Position numbers and translations under genes: made by a program. This document shows positions 57,308-64,000 of a stretch of 64,000 bases of DNA, piece by piece (within the stretch, counting starts at the first letter, position 1; each line of letters opens with the position of its first letter). The DNA is taken from positions 573,501-637,500 of the forward strand of contig NC_090121.1 in NCBI RefSeq assembly GCF_023973825.1. The letters are read 5' to 3'. This DNA comes from Plasmodium brasilianum. Lineage: Eukaryota > Apicomplexa > Aconoidasida > Haemosporida > Plasmodiidae. A model generated the notes under the pieces. That model was not told the origin of the DNA. It searched no databases and saw only the letters and a list, made by a program, of their open reading frames with translations.

Positions 57308-58954
57308 TTATTGAGCCGTAGCTTGTTTATGTTTTAACTGTTTCATTTTACACTTCAGAATTTCTGTAAGATCTTCCCCGTCGTTTATTATGTTTAATTT
57401 TTGAAAATAAAACAATAATGTATAGGCGCTATGTTCATTTATGTTTTTATAATTAATTATTATATAATTTTTTATGTTATGTATAATGGAATTATGTGTA
57501 TAATTTAATATTAAAAGAATGTTTAGAACTTTTATAATGTCTTGAATTAAACAAATATCGTAATTATTTATAAACATTTCAATATCGTCTTCCCAGTGAT
57601 TTAATAATCTGAGTAAATTATTTTTCAAGTTTTCATATTCACACGCATTTAAACATTTGTTTACATTATCTTTTTTACATTTTTCAGTTTTGCATTTTTC
57701 AGTATTTTCTTTAATAAAAATTTTATTCACGTCCAAAAGATGAAAATCGTACATGTTGTTATTTTCATAATTTTTTAAAAGAATGGATAATGAATACAAA
57801 ACATAAATTTTTAATTCTTTCAACAATTTCATTTTTTTTATTTGTGAAATAAAAATATCCATTTTAGACAAACATATAAGTATATTATATCTTGAATATA
57901 TATAAAATAGGTTACTTATTTGATTACAGTTCAATAAATTTACGTAACTAATAAGTTTTTCATTAAATATATTTATTATGTAATTAAATAAATTGATATA
58001 GTTAATGGAATAGTTGAAATTTTTGTCGTCCTTAACATATTCACCTTTCCCATATATAAGCTCGTAATTTTCAATAATCTCCTTTATATTCGGTAAAAAA
58101 TGAATACAATTTATTACATCATCAATACTGCTTTTGTCCATAACAGTTGTTAATTTATAAGTACAAATTTTTAATATATGATTAAAATTTTTATTTATTT
58201 TCATATAAGAATATAATATTCTACACAAATCCATTAAATTTATATCATCCATTAACAGAATAATTTTTTGCGACAAGGTTTTGAAAATATTCATGTTTTT
58301 GTATAATATACATGCAAAGCAGTATGTAATTACACATATATCTCTAACATGCACATGACTATGCATTATATTGTCCATAATTATACTGCTCAGCTTAACA
58401 AACAAATCTTCATCATTTATCTTACATTTAACTAAGGCATTTAAAATCATAGATATTTCCACTATATTGTAAAGTGTATGAACTTTTTTTTTTAATTCCT
58501 CTTTTAAGAATATAATAAGATTCTCTTTTTTTCTTTTCGAATAGGTTGATATTAACATAGCTAAATTTGAAGTGTTAAAATATTCACATTTCTTTTTTAT
58601 TATAGGAATAAAACTATCATATAAATTTGTTTCATATCGAATTTTACTCAAACAAAATAAAAAGGATGCAATTTCCCCAACTTCAAATTTATCGATTAAT
58701 TCGTAAGATCTTTTTTCGATTTTTTTCCATATAAAATCATTTTTAATATTCTCTTTCAAAAGCATATTTGAAAAAATACAAAGAACAGATGAATTCATAT
58801 GTTTTATCTTAATTTCTTTTTCATTTTTTATATCACCTTCATATTTATTTTTGTATAAAATATTATGGTTTACCTTGGATACAAATCTTTTAAAAAAATA
58901 ATTAACTGTATTCACATTCGCGCTTTCTGTAATAACATTCTTAAACTTAAGCAT
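57308..58954 (-). CDS. Second HPR/OPR-type organelle RNA-binding protein, putative (548 aa)
   Basis: Single exon; the first ATG in frame is at 58954 (MLKFKNVITESANV). The chain is made of repeated helical hairpins with alternating Leu/Ile/Phe, for example VGEIASFLFCLSKIRYE, TSNLAMLISTYSKRKKENLI, VEISMILNALVKCKIND and LMDLCRILYSYMKINKN. Each has a short (A/S)-x-x-L-x-x-Y(S)-K pattern spaced about 36-38 residues apart. This is the same architecture as the product of 2811-5575 and fits the heptatricopeptide/OPR class of mitochondrial RNA-binding proteins, which is expanded in apicomplexans with fragmented mitochondrial rRNA. No RAP domain is visible at the C-terminus. The basic, Asn-poor N-terminus is compatible with mitochondrial import. 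Confidence 0.58.
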   Translation of the reverse strand: MLKFKNVITESANVNTVNYFFKRFVSKVNHNILYKNKYEGDIKNEKEIKIKHMNSSVLCIFSNMLLKENIKNDFIWKKIEKRSYELIDKFEVGEIASFLFCLSKIRYETNLYDSFIPIIKKKCEYFNTSNLAMLISTYSKRKKENLIIFLKEELKKKVHTLYNIVEISMILNALVKCKINDEDLFVKLSSIIMDNIMHSHVHVRDICVITYCFACILYKNMNIFKTLSQKIILLMDDINLMDLCRILYSYMKINKNFNHILKICTYKLTTVMDKSSIDDVINCIHFLPNIKEIIENYELIYGKGEYVKDDKNFNYSINYINLFNYIINIFNEKLISYVNLLNCNQISNLFYIYSRYNILICLSKMDIFISQIKKMKLLKELKIYVLYSLSILLKNYENNNMYDFHLLDVNKIFIKENTEKCKTEKCKKDNVNKCLNACEYENLKNNLLRLLNHWEDDIEMFINNYDICLIQDIIKVLNILLILNYTHNSIIHNIKNYIIINYKNINEHSAYTLLFYFQKLNIINDGEDLTEILKCKMKQLKHKQATAQ

Positions 58955-61773
58955 TGATGCGAACGATTTTCTTTCCAAGCTACTGTCTTAATTTTATCAA
59001 AACCCACGGAGGTGTGCATATACATATACATACATATACACATACATATGTACACATTCGTATACAAATATATACATGCACATACGTACATATGGATAAA
59101 AAAGAGAACATTTAAGTCTTAAAAATTTGCCATAAATTCTTTCAAAAGTTTACAAAATATCTCTTTCAAACAACGTTCAAGTTTAAAGAAGTTCAACAGA
59201 TTAAATGATTGTTTTATAAGAATTCACTTATAACACAATAGGTTGTTATATCCTAGTTTAAAAAGTAAAAAGTAGGATTTTACCTTCTCGTTATTTTACT
59301 CTATTTTACACTAATTTACTTTGTCTTACTTTATTTTGTTTTATTTTATTGTATTTTAATTTATTGTAATTTATTATATTTTGTCCTATTTTGTTCTATT
59401 CTATTTTTGTTTTAAGCTTTTCTCTTTTTTTTTTGTGCATTATTTTTTGCTTATTAACAGTTCCCAATACGGAAATAACAAAAGTAATAAATAAAAGGGT
59501 CAAAAGTATTATTGTTCACACCAGACGTTCGAAAAACACCCTATATAATACTAAGAATCCTTCTATGGTATTATATATTTATTTATTTGTTATATTTATT
59601 TGTTATATTTATTTGTTATATTTATTATATTTTTTTTATTTCCTTTTTATATTTTTCTCTTAAAAGTTGCAAAAAAAAAAAAAAATTATTATATATGTTT
59701 CATAATAAATTAAAGAAAATAAAACTTTTTTCTTATTTTTTTTTTTTTATAATAATGAACATACTTTCACATTTGGATTCCTTGTACAGATAAAATAAAT
59801 ATACACAAAAAAAAATAAAAAATGCTTAAAACTATTCTGTTGTTTCCAAGAGAAAATCGTTAATCGTATAACTAATATGGTGGCAATAACATACAAAAAA
59901 AAAAAAAATATAATAATAACAAAACAATATATACCACTATATAATATACCAACATTTATAAACATGTATAAAATACGCATAAAATATATGTAGTATATAT
60001 TTATATATAAAACATGCACACAGTTTGTATAAAACAAACCCAGGAAATATATATAAAAAGTATATAAATAAAAGGCTTTTAAGTACTAAAAATAAATACA
60101 AACTTCGAATAACTTGTTATAATTATATTTCTTTATTCTAAAAACATTATATACAAAATGGAAGAAATTCTCTTTATTTCATTTTGCTTGTGGGTACTCT
60201 CGTAATATAAAAATAATAATTTTAAAATTGAGAAAGCTTTTTATGAACTAAAAAAAATAAATTTATACTTTATTTTTTATACTAAAAAATACACAACTTA
60301 TGAAATAAACACTACAAAAATTCACATTTCATTATTTCACATCGTTCTTAAATTATTATATTCAAACATTTTTTTATTCATTCATTCAATCATTTTTCAA
60401 TCCTTTTATTCAATCATTTTTCAATCCTTTTATGCAATCATTTTTTAATCCATATATTCAATTATTTTTTTATCCATATATTTAATTATTTTTTTATCCA
60501 TATATTCTATCATTTTTTTATCCATACATTCTATCATTTTTTTATCCATATATTCTAACATTTTTTTATCCATATATTCTAACATTTTTTTATCCATATA
60601 TTCTAACATTTTTTAATCCATATATTCTAACATTTTTTAATCCTTTTGTTCATTAATTTGTTCATTTTTTTTTTGTAATTTGCATAGATAACATTAATAC
60701 GCATTAACGAATATTGCGATACTTGAAATTTAATTATATCACACATTATATATAATTTATTATTTTCGAATGTACATGTATTACACAAATGTAATGATAA
60801 ATGAATAATAGGGAGTACCTTTTTATGTATATATATTACTAACAAATATAATGAATTTATAGCATAAATGTGAGCCTTAAAACTCTTCAATTAAAGTTTT
60901 TTTATTACATTTTTTAAACAAAAGTAAAAGATGAAGCAACCAATGACAAAATAAAGGAAATAATCAAAACTTAATTCAAAATAAAATTATTTCATTTCCT
61001 CTGCACTTTCAGTAATGAAATAAAAAATAAAAACAAAAAATAACAAGTAAAAAATAGCAAGAAAAAAATTGGGAGCAAAAAATAGCAAGAAAAAAATTGG
61101 GAGCAAAAATTAACAAGAAAAAAATAAGTAGAAATAATTAACAGGCAAAATATAAAAAGCAAAATTCAAGCAGCAAAAAATAACGAACAATATAACGAGC
61201 AAAAAATGAGAAGCAAATATCACAATCTCGCTCGCTTTCATGGCATTTCCCATTTATATAATTAAATGAACTGATCACAATTAAGAAAAAAAAAAAAAAT
61301 TTTTTTTTTTTTATATTTTAGTTAAATTAGGCTTTCACATCACGAACATTTCTTTTCGTACGTTTTGTTACATATGCACATACATATTTATATACCTTTT
61401 ATTTTTTCAATACATTGCTAAATACATCAGTTTACTTCATTCTTTTACCACCATACATCCTTTTAACGAATTGAAAAAAATTGCACAATCGCATAGATGT
61501 ATTTAGTGAATATTATATACATGAAAATGTGTATATATATATATATACAAAAATGTGTATATGTATGTATAAAAACGTGCATATATGTGTATAAGAACGT
61601 CTATATATATGCGAATAAAAACATGTATAAATATGTATAAAAACGTATACATATGTGTTTAAAAACGTACATATATGTGTGCTTGTATGGCTGTATTTAT
61701 GTACGTATGCACGTGTGCATTTAACCAAGAACATATTCACTTTTTAATCCTCCCCCCTTGATAAATTCAAAAA
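58955..61773. other. Divergent intergenic region (HPR-2 / RAD23)
   Basis: It contains one strong exon-like segment at 59461-59567 (see findings), a 24-bp repeat block (listed), AAAAAATAGCAAGAAAAAAATT-type repeats at about 61025-61120, and a block of ATATGTGTATAAAAACGT-type units at 61540-61680 just before RAD23. No complete gene could be built. Confidence 0.5.
60355..60650. repeat. 24-bp minisatellite (ATCCATATATTC plus TAACATTTTTTT)
   Basis: About eleven units with gradual drift, from TTCAATCATTTTTCAATCC to TATTCTAACATTTTTTTATCC, in the region between the second HPR gene and RAD23. Confidence 0.8.
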
Positions 61774-62976
61774 ATGAAAATAAAAGTAAGGACCCTGCAA
61801 AATAACGAAGAGGAAATTAATGTAGACAATGATGACACAATACTTGATGTAAAGAAAAAAGTAGAGAGCGTTTTCCCTGAAATGGCATTTGATAAACAGA
61901 AATTAATTTTTAGTGGGAATATTTTAATAGATGAAAATAAAGTAGTAGATATATTAAAAGAAAATGATATAGTTATAGTTATGGCAAGTAAGAAAATATT
62001 TGCAAGTAATAAGAACAACTCAAAAGAAAATGCGAATGATTCATCAACTAATAGCAGTGCTCCAAAAATTAATGATAATAATTCCGTACATAAAAATGAT
62101 GAAAAGAATAAGTTATTATCCAATAAAAATGAAATACAAACAGATGAAGGTAAACAAAATGTAAGTATAAATAATGCAGAATCAATGTTATTAACAGGCG
62201 ATAAATTAAAAGAAACTATAGACAACATATGTGCTATGGGATTCGAAAGAGAGACTGTTAGGAAAGCAATGATACTAGCTTATAACAACCCCAATAGAGC
62301 AATTGATTATTTGACTAATGGATTTCCAGATATAAATGAATTAAATGAAATTAACGAAATTAATGAAGTGGGTGAAAGGAACGAAATGGGTGAAAGGAAC
62401 GAAATGGGCGAAAGGAACGAAATGGGCGAAAATACGTACGAAAGAGATAATAATGAAAATTCTTCTAACTTATCAAATCATTTAATGAATTATAATTTAT
62501 TAGGTGATAACTCTGGACTAGGTTTATCAGAAAATCCTGAACTGTTAAGAAATTCTCCCTTCATTAATGTTATACGAGATGTTGCATTATCCAACCCTCA
62601 AAGAATTCCTGAAATTTTAGAAATGATTGGAAGAACCGATCCATCCTTTTTAGATTATATAAGAGAAAATCAAACAGAATTTTTAAGAGTCATCCAAAAT
62701 TATAGTAATGAAAATACACCAAATGCTGATAACGAACAATTATCGAGCGATGTGATAACACAACAAGGCATTCAAAATACAAGTGATCAGACTAATGAAA
62801 ATTTAAACATACCTATTACACCATTAAATGAAAACGAAATGGAGAGTGTGAAAAAATTAGAATCACTTGGTTTTCCAAAACACCTAGCGATTGAGGCTTT
62901 TATTGCTTGTGATAAGAATGAAGAAATGGCAGCGAATTACTTATTCGAAAATATGAATGATTACACCTCGGAGTAG
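61774..62976 (+). CDS. RAD23: RAD23, ubiquitin receptor and DNA repair protein (400 aa)
   Basis: Single exon, ATG at 61774. Domain order is complete: ubiquitin-like domain 1-72 (MKIKVRTLQNNEEEI .. KLIFSGNIL), UBA1 about 144-184 (ICAMGFERETVRKAMILAYN), XPC/Rad4-binding STI1-like domain about 252-310 (NPELLRNSPFINVIRDVALS, NPQRIPEILEMIGRTDPSFL), UBA2 about 355-396 (LESLGFPKHLAIEAFIACDK). Linkers are Asn/Ser-rich, with three copies of GERNEM at 200-217. RAD23 shuttles ubiquitylated proteins to the proteasome through its ubiquitin-like domain and stabilises the damage sensor XPC/Rad4 in nucleotide excision repair. Length equals yeast and human RAD23 (about 400). Identity is certain. Confidence 0.96.
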   Translation: MKIKVRTLQNNEEEINVDNDDTILDVKKKVESVFPEMAFDKQKLIFSGNILIDENKVVDILKENDIVIVMASKKIFASNKNNSKENANDSSTNSSAPKINDNNSVHKNDEKNKLLSNKNEIQTDEGKQNVSINNAESMLLTGDKLKETIDNICAMGFERETVRKAMILAYNNPNRAIDYLTNGFPDINELNEINEINEVGERNEMGERNEMGERNEMGENTYERDNNENSSNLSNHLMNYNLLGDNSGLGLSENPELLRNSPFINVIRDVALSNPQRIPEILEMIGRTDPSFLDYIRENQTEFLRVIQNYSNENTPNADNEQLSSDVITQQGIQNTSDQTNENLNIPITPLNENEMESVKKLESLGFPKHLAIEAFIACDKNEEMAANYLFENMNDYTSE

Positions 62977-63166
62977 GGGAGTGTAAGTAGCAGTTAGAAG
63001 CGTAAGTAGCATTAGGAAATATTATGAAGGAAAAGAAAACGGTAGCAGTCAGATAACAAACAAAACAAACTTTCATAAAGCATATCATTACTTCTGAACT
63101 TTTATCCTTTTTGCCTATAACATTTTTCGTTCAAACGAACCAAGGAAAATTAGAAAACAGTTAAAC

Positions 63167-63215
<49 letters not shown>

Positions 63216-63898
63216 GCAGTACACAGTATATATATATTTATTGTATTTCCCCCAATTTTCAGCCCCTAAATAAAATTCCATTTTAACAGATTATTTTATT
63301 CTAATTATATTTTGTTGAGACAATTTTATAAAAAAAATTCTGATTTTTTCTTTTTTTTTTTTAAGTTTTTATTCCCATTTATTTAATAAATTACATTTTT
63401 ACAACTTTTTTAAATGGTGAGATTATATTATGTTTGTTTAATGACGCTATTTAAATATTATAATAATTTACATTTTTAAAATAAGTTTTACTATTTTTTG
63501 TTTTTCTTTCTGATGATAAGAAACTTATTTTGCAAAAATGATTAACACTTTTTATTTTTTTAATATTGCATTTTGTACGCGCATAATGTACTTTGTATAA
63601 ATACATATAATATATATTCATATAATGTATTCATATAATGTATTAATGTATATACACGCGTTGGTTCACGCAATTATTCGCTTCATCGTTTAACACTAAT
63701 AACAAGATTTTACTATTTACTTCGATGAGATAGTTATACAGACTTACTCAAAATGGTGTTCATCAGAAAAAGGTATAACCATTAATAATTATTTAAGCTT
63801 TTTTTCAGCTTTAAACAGGTAGCAAAATTTAACCATTAGAACTACGCAGCATATACTAGCGCTCATGAGCTTATATAATACGTATGTATATATTTATC

Positions 63899-63964
<66 letters not shown>

Positions 63965-64000
63965 GAACTAATCGTATAGAACTAATCGTGGATAGGTGCA
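62977..64000. other. Right intergenic region
   Basis: It holds the RAD23 3' UTR, (TA)n tracts at 63170-63211 and 63902-63962, and poly-T at about 63351. A possible first exon of the next plus-strand gene starts at 63753. Confidence 0.55.
63753..63772 (+). CDS. Possible first exon of the next gene (partial)
   Basis: ATGGTGTTCATCAGAAAAAG (MVFIRK) is followed directly by GTATAA, a normal Plasmodium donor. A second piece after TTTTTTTCAG at 63809 would continue SFKQ before another donor-like GTAGCA. The gene would run off the window. Evidence is only the start codon and splice signals. Confidence 0.3.

Noticed and set aside
1..64000. Search for tRNA, rRNA, spliceosomal RNA, CRISPR and transposons
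   Set aside because: No tRNA B-box with cloverleaf, no U1/U2/U4/U5/U6 core motif, no spaced direct repeats, no transposase or reverse transcriptase frame was found by eye; a covariance-model scan would be decisive.

Overview
This window is nuclear DNA of a malaria parasite (genus Plasmodium, Apicomplexa). The evidence is a strongly AT-rich composition, long homopolymer A/T and (TA)n tracts, Asn/Lys/Ser-rich low-complexity inserts inside conserved proteins, short AT-rich introns with GT..AG ends, and genes specific to apicomplexans, such as an inner-membrane-complex ISP protein starting MGNIVSCC. Intergenic DNA is less extreme than in P. falciparum, so a P. malariae- or P. ovale-like species seems possible, but the species cannot be fixed from sequence alone. 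No tRNA, rRNA, CRISPR array or transposon was recognised.

I support 17 complete protein genes plus one possible first exon at the right edge. Left to right: an HPR-type organelle RNA-binding protein (+), mitoribosomal mL43 (-), proteasome regulator PI31 (+), a very large Sen1-like SF1 helicase (-), then a 5 kb gene-poor stretch holding a diverged tandem duplication. Next come a small two-helix membrane protein (+, SDH4 candidate), a five-exon MORN protein (-) and an eight-exon ankyrin protein (+) sharing a 285 bp divergent promoter, eIF2-beta (-), ER-retained SDF2 with MIR domains (+), mitoribosomal uL22m (-), a PIH1D2-like protein (+), ISP1 (-), an unrecognised 816-residue protein (-), the SNARE Bet1 (+), ARV1 (+), proteasome beta-5 (-), a multi-span membrane protein (-), a second HPR-type protein (-) and RAD23 (+).

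The order agrees with what I remember of P. falciparum chromosome 10 (eIF2-beta PF3D7_1010600, ISP1 PF3D7_1011000, beta-5 PF3D7_1011400, RAD23 PF3D7_1011700). Counting one gene per step of 100 fits every gene called here. These identifiers are recalled, not looked up.

Functional themes are mitochondrial gene expression (two HPR proteins, mL43, uL22m), protein turnover (PI31, beta-5, RAD23), ER/Golgi work (SDF2, Bet1, ARV1), and parasite cell architecture (ISP1, perhaps MORN; PIH1D2-like is expected in axoneme or HSP90-client assembly). Several genes (SDH4 candidate, MORN, ankyrin, SDF2, PIH1, ISP1, Bet1) are spliced from short exons and were assembled by hand from splice sites, frame continuity and family resemblance. 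Nearly every intergenic region carries its own private minisatellite.
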